Source of the DNA: Apostichopus japonicus
Taxonomy: Eukaryota > Echinodermata > Holothuroidea > Aspidochirotida > Stichopodidae
NCBI RefSeq assembly: GCF_037975245.1
Contig: NC_092562.1
Location: 29,339,554 to 29,403,553, forward strand
Reading direction: 5' to 3'
DNA length: 64,000 nt
The first letter of the stretch is position 1, and every line of letters starts with the position of its first letter. Shown here piece by piece: positions 50,346-64,000 of the stretch. The position numbers and the translations under genes are program-made. The notes beneath the pieces were generated by a model. It made no database searches. It was not told the DNA's origin and saw only the letters and a list, made by a program, of their open reading frames with translations.

Positions 50346-50815
50346 CGTGTGTGTTCGTACAGTCAATAATGGGAAGAAATTAAATTAATATGGAAAATAT
50401 TTAATAAAATTTCAAACATACTAGTATGGTTTTTACCAATTTTGGGATATCATTAGTTTGTTGTAACAATCTGTTTGTTATGTTTATCATATCCAGATTG
50501 ATTGATATAATTCAGACTTTCTTCTATTCGTTTGGCAATTCTCCCTCCTGGAAATACAGGTATATCTGCTTATACAGTGCCATACGTTTCTTTTTACATT
50601 TCATTCACATTCTTCAAGTTATGTTTAGAACCTGCAATAGGCTATCCATCTACTCAAGGCATTTATGCTTGGTGCACAATTTCATAAAGTACTGGTATAA
50701 GATATAACTGTAGTTGTGAACGAATGAAACGCTTATCTTTGCTAATCAAATGACAAAGCTGAAGTCCATTAATTCAAAACAAGAAAAGTCTCTAGTCATT
50801 ACGAACCCATATGCA
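50200..50815. repeat. Block F copy 2
   Basis: Direct-orientation counterpart of 31680-32393. It lacks part of the GT/AT microsatellite and contains a fragment resembling the SINE tail (AATCGTAATGAGTTG near 50297). It keeps the 93-codon open frame (50426-50707). Confidence 0.7.
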
Positions 50816-51267
50816 ACCAGTGTGATAGGTTCCTATCTCGGTAAAAATGGCATTTCACCGTAAATAGTTTTATTTTTCATAGCATTGGCAGAAGTCGCTA
50901 TCAGTATTACACTCTGTACTTCATTTCAACAATGGGGCAACATAACGGACCATTCTGTATTACAGGTGTTCAAACTAACCTCTGGTGGAGTCTTCTGGTT
51001 TTTCGGCAGTTTATTAGTGTTTATGGCTGTGCAGGTTGAACGACCGACCTTCACCACCATTGTTATGACGTCAGAGACTTTTTTTTAGTATATCTGGGTG
51101 GGTATGCCTTCCTTGGATTGACTACTCTGTGGTCGGAGTACCTCGGTGCCGCTCTTATTGTAGTAGCTTGTATCGGTAGCACAGCTGTGAGGGACAGAAA
51201 TACATCATCTCGCACAACAGCGGACGGAAAGGGTGACGAAGATTTGCTTTCGGAGGATCAAAACTGA
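50816..51267 (+). pseudogene. SLC35G 3' half, decayed
   Basis: Matches about 977-1433 of the intact gene, beginning GTGATAGGTTCCTATCTCGG. An in-frame TAA replaces the codon after the segment ISP, and a run of eight T near 51081 shifts the frame after SETF. The C-terminal acidic tail is still recognisable. It continues into the SLC35G 3' flank up to about 51410, then joins block D. Confidence 0.82.
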
Positions 51268-51414
51268 AAATTTACAGGTTTTTTTTTAAATACGACAAAT
51301 ATAATGTGCGAAAATTCGACAATGGTAAATCTGGATAGACACTTATCGACGTAAAAATTAATGACTGGACAATTACTTTTTATTGATAATAAATACCCAT
51401 ACAAATCTTATTAA

Positions 51415-53290
51415 GATTATTATTTCATGAAGGACAGCAGCCTAGACGCAAGTTTTACTGAGCCGACGCAACAATTTTAAGATGTTGCGTCCCGTGGACG
51501 CAAGTTTTAAAATCCCATTAAACATTACTGCTTATACTATATAGCAACTTCTAGAATAGTTATTGGTACACAATGCAATTTCAAGCTTACATAAATGCTA
51601 ACATTTTGACAAATTTTCCAAACAAATAAAGCACTAATTGACAGATTTCATACATGGGGCTTTGAACGCTCCATATTAAGTGGACCCCTTTTGTATTTGG
51701 CATAGGTCAAATGTGATCTAGGTTCAAGTGAATGTGTTTCCCACTTGCACTGTTCCAGTTGCATGACCTTAAGTACTTTAAGTACTACTATGTCCCTTAA
51801 GTACTACTATGTCATAGTATGAAGAAAGCTTTAAAAATATGGCATGTAATGTTTGTTAAGTACCTTAAGTACCTTGTTAAGTACCTTAAGTACTACTATG
51901 TCATAGTATGAAGAAAGCTTTAAAAATTTGGCATGTAATGTTTGAAGGCAAAACCAAATATACAATCCACATTTCACAGTGTGTTACTCTATACCAATCA
52001 TGTTTTGTTTTTCTTGGTTCCAAACAGAGACAAATTTCTTTGGCACAGAAGAGGAAAAGAACTTCATTGGAAGAAGATGGTGGATCTTCAGAGTGATAAT
52101 TATATTCTATTACATGTGCTTTCTCTGAGAATGTCATGATTTGTGCTTTATTACAATAAATTGACAGAAAGCATTCAAGTCTTATTAACTATTTTCTGAT
52201 AGTGTTGGAAGCACCAGACAGTGCCAACCATTCTGAATCTCATGTTTCATTACAATCGCAACTCGAATAACCCGTCTAAAGTACTCACAGAAGTTTTGGA
52301 AATGCATTTAGATGTTATGAAATTTTCTATAACGTTATACTAACATTACTTTAACGTCTTTACAACTTTTACTGAAATTTTTTGAAACATTGTGCTGACA
52401 TCGAAATAATGTTATATAAAACGTTGTGAAAATGCTATCCTGCTATTCTAGCGACTGAACATTTAATGTTTTCAAAGCATTCTTTTATAACGTTGCCATA
52501 ACATTTTTGAACATGTTATTATGCCTTAACAACATTTCCTGCAACATTTTGAAAACGTTTTGCTGACAACGAAATAACGTTGTTTAAAACTTTGTGAAAA
52601 CGTTATCCTGCTATGCTAGTGACTCAACACTTAATGTTTGATAAGGTAATTTTATAGCATTATCTTTATTCTTTTTTAAATGTTATACTGTCTTTTCAAC
52701 ATTTTCTGCAACATCTTAAAAACGTTGTGCTGACATCGAAAGAGCCTTATATAAAACGTTGTGAAAACGTTATCCTGCTATTCTAGCGACTCACCATTTA
52801 CGTTTTAATAACATCATTTATAACGTTATCATAGAATTTGTTCAAATATTCTCCTGATATTTTAAAAACATTTTTGTGTTTGCTGGGAAAGTATAACTTA
52901 GGCTAGACTTTACCATATGGTGTTGAACAAGAACTTAGAAGCATGATTTGGGAACACAACTTCCACCTTTCATTAACATGTAGGGGTTAAGATATTGTGT
53001 TACCTATGGTGAAATGGAAGGAATTTGCAAGTGCAAGTGAATCTTTCTGTAAACCTGTGGCTAGCAATTGCCTAGGCCTAGGCTAGGCCCTAGCCTACAT
53101 GGCTATCCGCCATATTGGGTAGTAAACAGGCTACAGTCTGTACTGTGTTGAAGATTTAACGAGCAACGTTAGGCCTAGCCTAGCTATACTGCAGTGCTAT
53201 AGCCTGAATGGGCCATAGCCTAGGGCAATGGGCCTTCTTCAATGTCCAGTGTAAGCTTGACAAAACTTTTGAACACTTAGTTAACGTTAT
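51415..53290. repeat. Block D copy 2 (inverted relative to 25040-27350)
   Basis: Contains, in reverse order, the TTGCGTC-rich segment, TTTGACC segment, short open segment, AACGTT array (52330-52870) and AGGCCTAGG-rich segment. No gene is recognisable. Confidence 0.75.
51778..51945. repeat. Direct duplication with TTAAGTACC repeats
   Basis: AGTACTACTATGTCATAGTA and the following GAAGAAAGCTTTAAAAAT...GGCATGTAATGTTTG occur twice, separated by three to four TTAAGTACC words. The block D copy at 26410-26450 has only one. Confidence 0.8.
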
Positions 53291-53880
53291 TTCACGATAG
53301 GCAGTTTTGGTCGAGAACCGCGTCACACTGCTGTCTACCAGTCTATAATACACAGTTGTTGTGTATGTCGACTTTTTCCTGACTGAAACCTACGCAACTG
53401 AAAAAGCGGCAAAACGTTGACCAGTCGACGATTCTTCACGTGGCCACGTGGCGGACATTTACAAGTGCCATGATATGACAAACATAGTGTGTTAGTCAAT
53501 ACAGCAACTAACGGCGTTACAATACGAGTAATATACTAAACACTCTGAGACCAGAGGAGTATTATTCGCTACCAACATGGTCTTGTTATTTTTCCGAACA
53601 TTTTGGGATATGTAAGGTCATCGTCATGTAGTCAGTTGATCGTCTGGTTGTCAGCTTCATGACAATCTCGGACAGATCCTTTACACATTGAAACATTAAT
53701 GATTTACCCTTGTATTAAAACGAAGGTATAGTTGTCTTAAGACAAGCCACTACGAAAAATTACTCGTTTTTGCTTTGTCTTGTAATTTCGTCTTAATATT
53801 GAACGGTTACATAAACAGTTTCAAGACAATTACAAAAATTCACTAGTTGACCCCTCAATATAATATAATGACATTTTTTT
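53291..53880. repeat. Inverted fragments of the SD1 spacer beside NAT copy 4
   Basis: 53290-53450 is the inverse of about 43865-43990 (18570-18720). 53500-53870 is the inverse of about 14935-15420. The equivalent is deleted beside NAT copy 2. No gene. Confidence 0.65.
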
Positions 53881-53883
53881 ATT
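53878..53883 (-). promoter_or_regulatory. Candidate polyadenylation signal of NAT-like copy 4
   Basis: AATAAA on the minus strand about 140 bases past the stop codon at 54026. Confidence 0.4.
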
Positions 53884-54025
53884 TGTTCTGTTATTACCTT
53901 AGTCTGAATATAAAATTCATACTTTGTGAAATGGTGATTTTAAAATCTACAAAAAAAAAATCGAAACTTAGAAGCAAATGAATATACCATTAATGCCATG
54001 TTTGTCAATTATCTGTTCATGACTG

Positions 54026-54907
54026 TTATGTTAACAATGTGTTTGACACACATTGTTTGATTATTTCAATTGGAAATTGAGGAAATTCTTCGTGAAGCAT
54101 TGTTTCGATTTCTTCCTTTGTATCCACTCTCTTACTCAGTAGTTTTTGTTGTGGGTCTTCGCTCCATTTCACGATGTTATGTTTCACGCACAAGAAGCAG
54201 TTCCCGTTGTAATGCGAAATACGAAGAATTCTATTGAGTTGGTTCGATGGATCAGAAAAATCACGTTCGGTAGTCTCGAAGAAATACGAAACGGTTACCA
54301 GGTTGGTAACCTCCATCTCTGCATACCCGAACCAATCGTTTTCATCGCTCCGTGATTGGTGCAACCATTCCACAATGCCGTCTGCTCTCCGCACGAACTT
54401 GTACTTTAAAAACGAGACGCGGTATATTTCGGATTCCCTCTCAAAGTTGAACGGGATAGCTGTGAACGTCGGATACACACAGCCAACATCTACTACATGT
54501 TTGCTGCCCTGAAATGTCAAGTCATGCACGATGATTCCAACATGTTCTTGACCCAAAACGGTTATTGGGAAAAAGTCCGTTTTATAGCCAAGGGCATCAA
54601 GTAAACACTTGAAAAAGGTCTGGGTGGTTTTGCACGTGCCGCCATACTTCTTAAACATGTGTTCTTTGATGAGAGAGAAGGATGGTCTGTGTCTATCCTT
54701 CGAGGGAATGCTACATCTATAGACCGATTGAAAGGGTATTGTTTGGTGCATAGTATAAATGAGTTTGTCTAAGAAAGCCAGTTTGTCATCGAGTAGGTTT
54801 TGCGAGACGTCGGTTAGGGATAAAACATTTTCAATGAATGAATGAGCCTCTTTTTCGGTAAGATGATACGCAGCAGCTTCTTGTTGGTAACCTTTGACGT
54901 CGGACAT
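54026..54907 (-). CDS. Arylamine N-acetyltransferase-like protein, copy 4
   Basis: A 293-residue NAT-family protein on the minus strand, with no frameshift. The triad C92 (YGGTC), H122 (QEHVG) and D140 (VVDVG) is intact. It shares VSQ/VPQ, FSDPSN, HYNGNCFL and VKHN features with copy 2. Its C-terminal DPQQKLLSKRVDTK matches copy 3, and VYPTF matches copy 1, a mosaic suggesting gene conversion. Unique residues include LTFQG (130-134) and GYAEMEV (194-200). The ATG follows CATTATAG/GCCCCAG, an acceptor-like site shared with the other copies. It faces away from the other three copies, inside the inverted duplication. Confidence 0.85.
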   Translation of the reverse strand: MSDVKGYQQEAAAYHLTEKEAHSFIENVLSLTDVSQNLLDDKLAFLDKLIYTMHQTIPFQSVYRCSIPSKDRHRPSFSLIKEHMFKKYGGTCKTTQTFFKCLLDALGYKTDFFPITVLGQEHVGIIVHDLTFQGSKHVVDVGCVYPTFTAIPFNFERESEIYRVSFLKYKFVRRADGIVEWLHQSRSDENDWFGYAEMEVTNLVTVSYFFETTERDFSDPSNQLNRILRISHYNGNCFLCVKHNIVKWSEDPQQKLLSKRVDTKEEIETMLHEEFPQFPIEIIKQCVSNTLLT

Positions 54908-56040
54908 TTTCTGGGGCCTATAATGTAAGGAAACGATTTGAAAAGAAAATATAGTTTATTTCAAAAGAGAAATGGTAATGTTGATTTTTCCGAACTTATC
55001 ATTATCATATATTTAGCATTTCACATCTCACACTTTACGTCAAAATCGTAATTCCTTTGATGTTTTTTCAATATACGACAAAGTGCAATTTTCATGTTTG
55101 TACCGCTTTACGATGTGTGAGTCATGAATTTGATGTCCCTTCTACACTTCCGTAGAAGAGGAACTTTCATTAAAGGATTGTTTTAGGTGTTTGACATGTC
55201 TATTTTGTATGAAAAAGCACAAAAAGACAAAAAGAACAGTGAAGAAAATACCATGATAGCATGCTCTGTTAAGGAGATAAGACACTTTGAAGATATCAAA
55301 ATTTCTTTGAAAACGACTGGTGTAGAAAGACTTACTGTGAGGGTGTGACGTCACATCCTCACTTCCTTAACATTTTTGAATATATTTCTTTAAAAATTAT
55401 TTACATTTTTTACCACATTTGAAAATAGTATAATCAAAAATTCTTCAGATGTTTAATCTCAAATACTTCCTTTGACAAATATGAGATCTCCTGACATATC
55501 TTTTGGTTCAAAGTCATGAAATCTCACAAAATATTTAGAGAAAAAAACAAAGACTTTTCAGGAATGTGAGGATGTGATATCACAGCTAGTCAGATTTCAG
55601 CAGTTTCTACACAATCTGATAAAACTTTACACTTGAATATCTCTTTAACCGAAAAAGATATTTGAACAGTTTTTTTCACCATTGTGTTTCTTTTATTGTT
55701 CTCTTTCATATAACATAAACATGTATGACAACAGAACCAATCCTTAATTACAAACTGGAACGATAAAGCTGTATGGAGAGTCGATGACAGAACTTGTTAT
55801 CGTGTAATGCACTACTAAGAAATAACTTTTCTGCATCCTGGCGACAAGCGAGATTCTTAATGTTTCAGATCATTACAAGGGCTGCGATGTACTTGCATAG
55901 TTAAGTATAGTTCGCTCTTGTTGTACACTATTTTTACATCTGTAGTCCTGTCATGCAATGTCTTCAAAGTGTACCTCTGCAGCGTAACCGTTTTACTAAC
56001 GTGAATTCGACCCATCAGAGTTTCGTAGAACATTGGTTAG
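54908..56040 (-). other. Probable leader and intron of NAT-like copy 4, with a private insertion
   Basis: Acceptor-like TTTCCTTACATTATAG immediately upstream of the coding exon. Leader-like sequence homologous to 13336-13490 lies at about 55865-56040. Between them, about 55170-55740 has no counterpart at copy 2 and includes a CRE-containing palindrome. No confident donor. Confidence 0.45.
55337..55362. promoter_or_regulatory. 26-bp palindrome centred on TGACGTCA
   Basis: GTGAGG(G)TGTGACGTCACA(T)CCTCAC is palindromic except for one mismatched pair. TGACGTCA is the consensus CREB/ATF site. A related half-palindrome, GTGAGGATGTGATATCACA, lies at 55566. Whether it is a functional element is unknown. 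Confidence 0.4.
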
Positions 56041-59215
<3,175 letters not shown>

Positions 59216-59219
59216 AGGT

Positions 59220-60400
59220 TAATCTAAACATAATGCCAGCATAAAAATACAGCACTAGTCAACCGATTTAAGTGAGCCATTAAACGTGCGTGCATTGCCG
59301 TGAATGTCGAAATAAAGGATTAAATAGACATAATGTCAGCATACAAATACTGCATTTGTCAACTGATTGATGTGGATCATTAAATTCTGCATGCAGATGC
59401 TGTGAATGTCGTAAATCAATTAAAGCGAGTGTCTAGGCATAATGCCAGCATAAAAATACTACACTTTTCAGTTTTAAACTGATTTAATTGAACCTTTAAA
59501 GGAATAACGAAGGCAGGGACCATATTTATAAAATGAAATACCCTCCTGAAATCTGTTGCACAAACAGGGTGGTACTAAATCTATTGTAAAACAAATAATC
59601 AGATTTGTATTCAACATGACACTTTTGAGATTATAACCTGTCAAAGATGACCCCTTTTTGTACAGAGCAACTTTGCAACCTCATTAATTAATATTGAGAA
59701 AAGCTAAAACCCTGAAATTTGGTATATTGTACAAACTGTATGTTTATAATTAAACCCAAAAGACCTTACAGTTCTCACATGGCTAAGTTGTAATCAAATG
59801 TCATCAAAAACCCTTCGTTATGTTGAATCGCAGAACAAACTAGCTACGTCAGAGCTGCACAAATTGCAAACATATAATTTACAGGAAGCATTGTAATCAT
59901 TATTTTGTATTGTTTGCACTGGACATATAACCTCTTAAAGAATCAAGTATCCTGAAGCAATCGTTTGTAGAGGTCGGGTGGGAGAGAGAGACAGTCAAAG
60001 AAGACATGACACAACCAGAGTCAGAGCTGAACTGCCTTGTATTTTACTTTACATGTCACACCCGGTGTACTGTAGCAGTACCACCTTTACATTATATCTA
60101 CATTACAACAAGGCACGAGAACAATATACAATTACATAACAGAGAGACAGTCAAAGAAGACATGAAACAGTCAAAGAAGACATGACACAACCAGAGTCAG
60201 AGCTGAACTGCATTGTATTTTACTTTACATGTCACACCCGGTGTACTGTAGCAGTACCACCTTTACATTATATCTACATTACAACAAGGCACGAGAACAA
60301 TATACAATTACATAACACACATTTCACATATATACAGATGTACCTCTACAAGTTTAGGAGCAATTTCTCACTTAAAATTGCATTGATATTCAATCAAATT
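59220..60400. repeat. Block C copy 2
   Basis: Forward match to about 27870-28870: a shorter array of the 115-bp tandem repeat (59220-59475), then the common segment. An internal tandem duplication at 59985-60315 (unit about 165-190 bp, beginning AGAGAGACAGTCAAAGAAGA) is specific to this copy. Confidence 0.8.
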
Positions 60401-60429
60401 GATTAGTTTACATTTCAGAAACAAAAATA

Positions 60430-60920
60430 TTGTCGCATACCTATACCGACTGTAGAACCACAGATGATTTAGCATAGCTTTAAAACAGATGATCAAAATA
60501 ATATACAAGAAAGGCCTAGTTTCATTTTAGACAGTAGGCTAGTGCCACATATATGCAACCACGAATGTTTTATTCCCAGTCATTTTCATAGGCCTAGGTG
60601 ATCATTTATAATTGACAGCGGTGTGCTGCCCAAGCCTATATTATAGGCTACATCCTAGTCCAAGGCCTGGGCTAAACTTCGATTTAACCTCAGATTCAGG
60701 ATACAGGCCTAGGATATCAACATTCACATCCGAAGGTTTTTAACAACACACGGGCATAAGTTATAAATTTGGCCTAAGCTTATTTACTACATGTAGGCTA
60801 CACTTGCGTTCCTACCGTTAGCATATAAATTAGTCATTAGAGGCTGCTACACTCAATACGGCCGGCAAAAGGACAGATTGAACTTCCTAGTGTTGCAAAT
60901 ATAGTAATTGGATTATAATT
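60430..60920. other. Single-copy spacer, nothing recognised
   Basis: Noncoding, with several AGGCCTAGG-like words, and no paralogue in the window. Confidence 0.4.
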
Positions 60921-60924
60921 TCTT

Positions 60925-61510
60925 CTTCTTATATAAATAATGAGGATTTCTTCAATCTAAGGTACAGTTTATTTATAATTTGTAACAATAGGTAGAGGCA
61001 TGCGTCGCCTGTACAGTTAACGTATTATTAATAGTCATGCAATAGATATAACTGAATGATGACATATTCTTGCTATATCTATAATGGGGATTTACTCAAT
61101 CTAAATTACTGTTTATTTGTATTTGTAATAATAAGTAGAGGCATGCGTCGCTTGTAACAGTTAATATATTATTAATACAATAAATATAACTGAATTATGA
61201 CATATTCTTGCTATATCAATAATGAAGATTTCCTAAATCTAAATTACTGTTATTTATATTTTGGTAATAATAGGTAGAGGCATGCGTCGCTTGTAACAGT
61301 TAACATATTATTAATACAATAAATATAACTGAATGATGACATATTCTTGCTATATCAATAATGAGGATTTACTCAATTTCAATTACTGTTAACTGCAGTT
61401 TTGGAATAACCAGAGGCATGCATCACTCATTGCGATTAACATATCATGACTAGTCATATAAAATATGTATCGGAACGGTGATATATTATTGTTATATCAG
61501 CCATGCATGT
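60925..61510. repeat. About 135-140-bp tandem repeat, four units
   Basis: Units contain ATAATGAGGATTTACTCAAT, TAGAGGCATGCGTCGCTTGT and GACATATTCTTGCTATATC. Unit starts are near 60940, 61080, 61210 and 61350, and the last unit is the most diverged. Confidence 0.85.
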
Positions 61511-62805
61511 GTTCCCTCAATTTCAGTTCGTTCCTCATACGAAGTCTCTATGCTTGAAATCTTGGAAATAATTGTATGGTGTTAACATAAAGGTGACATT
61601 ATTCGCTTCCAAAAAGTGTTTTCTAGGCGATTCGTTTTGTTAGTGAGGTGTGTAAGACTGTAGTTCTAACATGTCTTGGGTAACATTGAATTACCCTAAA
61701 GTTGTTTTCCGCCATTGAGTCATACATACAGTAGAAGGTAAGAAAATCTGCTGCACAATTGCTGTAAAAAAACTAAAATTAAGAAATTTGTCACCTTGCC
61801 TCCTTTGCAGAGTAAAAACAACATGCTTTTACAACTACGTTTTCAAGTTGTTGGTAGGTAGCGCTGGAGGATGCCTTTGAGATTACTTGGCTGGGCCAGA
61901 CAGATGTGAAAGTAACAACAATTAAAGTTTCATTGACTTGGGGAATTAATCATTGTAGCCCAGAAATCGGGGCACAATCGCCATTTTTGTACTGCATGAG
62001 CTGAGATGTTATGACGTCCTGGGATGGTGCGCAAGGAGGGTTTCCAGCTGCCATCCCCAATTCTAATAAGAAATTGAGGATGATATGCAAAATGGTGCTA
62101 TATTTTGCATCATTTCAAAGTAAAGGTTTTTTCCGTACATACATTTTTTACATATGATTTACTTTGTGTAATAGCAACCCAGATTATATTATTCCCATAA
62201 AACAAATTATCGTCAGTCGGCGATGATTATATTGTTTGCTCTAAAGCCAAATGGAGGTACACAAGGGCTCAAAGAAGCATTTAGCAGACCATGAGAGGAT
62301 CCCTAAGTAACTTTTATCCGACCATTTGTATTGCTATTTTATCAATGCGTCGAGGCAGCGCCATGATAAACATGGGCGGCAACGAACTAATTCAAAGGAT
62401 GAACACTTCGTTGCATTTCCTTCCTATTTCAACACTGTCAATTGCAAAGCAATAATCCATCATGGTTCTTCTATACCTAGAATGGTTTCCAAACTGGTAA
62501 AAAAAAAATCGATCAATAGTTATAGTTTTGTTTTAATTAGCTCTGCCTGATTTATAAACGTCTATAAATTAATTCAATTGGCTAACATGATGCTTATATT
62601 TAATGTAGTAACGTTCTACATATACCCGTATAGTTATATATTTGCCTTGTGCATATAAACCGTTGTTGCAACATAATTCGTATAACCACGTAGGCCTACA
62701 ACTGTGGTAATTGTCATGAAAAACATGGTAAAGAGGCCAATAAGGTTTTCTCTTTCAATTCATGCTTGATTATTGTCATCTAACATCACTAAACCTGCTG
62801 CAGTC
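61511..62805. other. Upstream region of the second SLC35G-like gene
   Basis: No coding segment recognised. A 73-codon frame near 62326 lacks an ATG start and is not called. No TATA box or confident splice site was identified. Confidence 0.4.
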
Positions 62806-63783
62806 ATGTCAAGTCAATATTGTCGGCTAACGGACCAAACGGTAAATCTCTATGACGGCTTGCTTCACCGTCGCGGAATTGTCTTAACTCTGCTCGGTTC
62901 TGTCTGCTACAGTGTCTCCGACATTTTGATATTTAAAGTCAGTGGCACAGTTCCCTCTGCAGTTATATCTGCGTGGATCTCATTCGTGGAACTAGTCCTC
63001 AGTATGGTCTATATTCCGTTCTTGTGCCAGTCTTGTTTGCAAGTTCAGGAGTGGAAGACAATCCTACTGTTGGTATTTGGTGGCTTCATCACTGCCGTTG
63101 CTGATATTTCATACTGCTTAGCTAATGTCATTATATCTCCTGGTCGGTCTATCACCCTACATTACACTTCAACGATATTTACTACTATCTTAAATTTCAT
63201 CTTTCTCCGGGATCAGTTTTACGTTAGCGACGTCATCTTTGCCATTCTTTCCTGCATCGGTGCAGCGCTTACTGTTTCGACGCCATTTTCGTCTGGAAAC
63301 GATGCAGCAGGTTATCAAGTTGGTGTGGCACTAGCACTCGTAAGTGCCATTGGCTATGCGGCAACAACCGTATCTGCTGCGTACATCAGTGATACAGTTA
63401 ACCCGTTGTTGGTCCTTTTAACGATTGGCCCAATCACTTTACCCTTCAACGGTATACTGTGTGTATATTTCCAACTCTCGACTTTCTTTTACTCAGCACC
63501 GGTGACCCTGAATCTTTTGTCGGTAGGACTATTTTGGTTTTTAGGATCTGGTTTTCTGTTGGTAGCAGTGAAATATGAACGGCCAACTGTAGTCGCTGTT
63601 GTTATGACAACACAAGTCATTTTCGTTACCATCGGTCAGTGGCTATTTCTCGACATTGTGACGTCATGGATGGATTGTATAGGGATCTTCTTAATATGCG
63701 TCGCCTGTGTTGGAGGTGCAACTATGAAGCGAGAAAGCACATCGTCTTCAGGACACGATAACACTTCTAGTGACGCCTACTGA
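62806..63783 (+). CDS. SLC35G-like EamA/DMT-family transporter, divergent paralogue
   Basis: A 325-residue ten-helix membrane protein. The first EamA repeat covers about residues 24-157 and the second about 180-308. It shares the family framework with the gene at 396-1433 (SVSDILIF in helix 1, ISPG and YTST in helix 4, NFIFLRD, LFWFLGSGF, KYERPT, VVMTTQ, and an AC-x-GG before a hydrophilic tail). It is strongly diverged and lacks the neighbouring duplicated DNA, so it is an older paralogue and not part of the recent module. The start is the first in-frame ATG. Eleven further open codons upstream contain no ATG. The C-tail is Ser-rich. Single exon, no defects. Transported substrate unknown. 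Confidence 0.85.
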   Translation: MSSQYCRLTDQTVNLYDGLLHRRGIVLTLLGSVCYSVSDILIFKVSGTVPSAVISAWISFVELVLSMVYIPFLCQSCLQVQEWKTILLLVFGGFITAVADISYCLANVIISPGRSITLHYTSTIFTTILNFIFLRDQFYVSDVIFAILSCIGAALTVSTPFSSGNDAAGYQVGVALALVSAIGYAATTVSAAYISDTVNPLLVLLTIGPITLPFNGILCVYFQLSTFFYSAPVTLNLLSVGLFWFLGSGFLLVAVKYERPTVVAVVMTTQVIFVTIGQWLFLDIVTSWMDCIGIFLICVACVGGATMKRESTSSSGHDNTSSDAY

Positions 63784-63856
63784 AAATGTAAGCAAAATAT
63801 AGTTCAATCATGTGGTCAGGCTCTTTTTTACTACAAATGAACTATGTTCGGAACAA

Positions 63857-63862
63857 AATAAA
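63857..63862 (+). promoter_or_regulatory. Candidate polyadenylation signal of second SLC35G-like gene
   Basis: AATAAA about 75 bases after the stop codon. Nothing else is recognised to the end of the window. Confidence 0.5.
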
Positions 63863-64000
63863 ACCATTTAGCCAAAGTTGCGATACGTACGCTATATGAC
63901 ACTTGCAATATTTGAGAGAATCTGCGCGGAGTAAGATGGGATACGAAGTCGAATCCAGTACCGTTCGCACTGCAAAATGTGTTACCAGCTCTCCTTGGTT

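Overview
The window is AT-rich animal nuclear DNA. It has no operons or Shine-Dalgarno sites, and genes are sparse single-exon open frames set among microsatellites, SINE, LINE, LTR and DNA-transposon relics. Two gene families are recognisable. One is SLC35G1-like ten-helix EamA transporters: intact at 396-1433 and 62806-63783, with decayed copies at 29411, 32394 and 50816. The other is arylamine N-acetyltransferase (NAT)-like enzymes: four open copies at 13534, 24039 and 38256 on the plus strand and 54026-54907 on the minus strand. Family content, base composition and frequent AGGCCTAGGC-type words suggest a marine invertebrate deuterostome, perhaps an echinoderm. That guess is weak.

Most of the window is one ancestral module copied several times. 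SD1 copy 1 (about 611-19014) runs SLC35G, long noncoding spacer, NAT, long noncoding spacer. SD1 copy 2 (about 29411-44275) repeats it in the same order with a decayed SLC35G. A third NAT module (about 20085-27350) follows copy 1, and an inverted counterpart lies at about 51415-59215. A further block at 27640-28900 recurs at 59220-60400, and a unit carrying the 3' half of SLC35G occurs at about 31680-32590 and 50200-51400. The far right (60430-64000) is single-copy and holds the second intact SLC35G gene.

Because the blocks are paralogous, several insertions can be read against an empty site in the sister copy. These include a 4.8-kb CACTG-ended element with TA duplication (2880-7665), a 375-bp hAT-type MITE with an 8-bp duplication (43120-43494), and a tRNA-derived SINE embedded in AT repeats (about 11721-11845). 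Other mobile DNA: a 1.5-kb foldback nested in the CACTG element, a second SINE whose tail runs into an 880-bp GATA array, a candidate 4.2-kb terminal-inverted-repeat element (44388-48608) enclosing a decayed CR1/L2-like LINE, and a possible solo LTR (48668-50150).

NAT enzymes acetylate arylamines, hydrazines or arylalkylamines using acetyl-CoA. SLC35G proteins are membrane carriers of the drug/metabolite transporter superfamily. Their co-duplication could reflect a shared role in xenobiotic or small-molecule handling, but physical linkage is the only evidence. I saw no CRISPR, prokaryotic or clearly novel system. The most informative content is the history of duplication, gene conversion and insertion. 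All coordinates of repeat blocks were judged by eye and are approximate.
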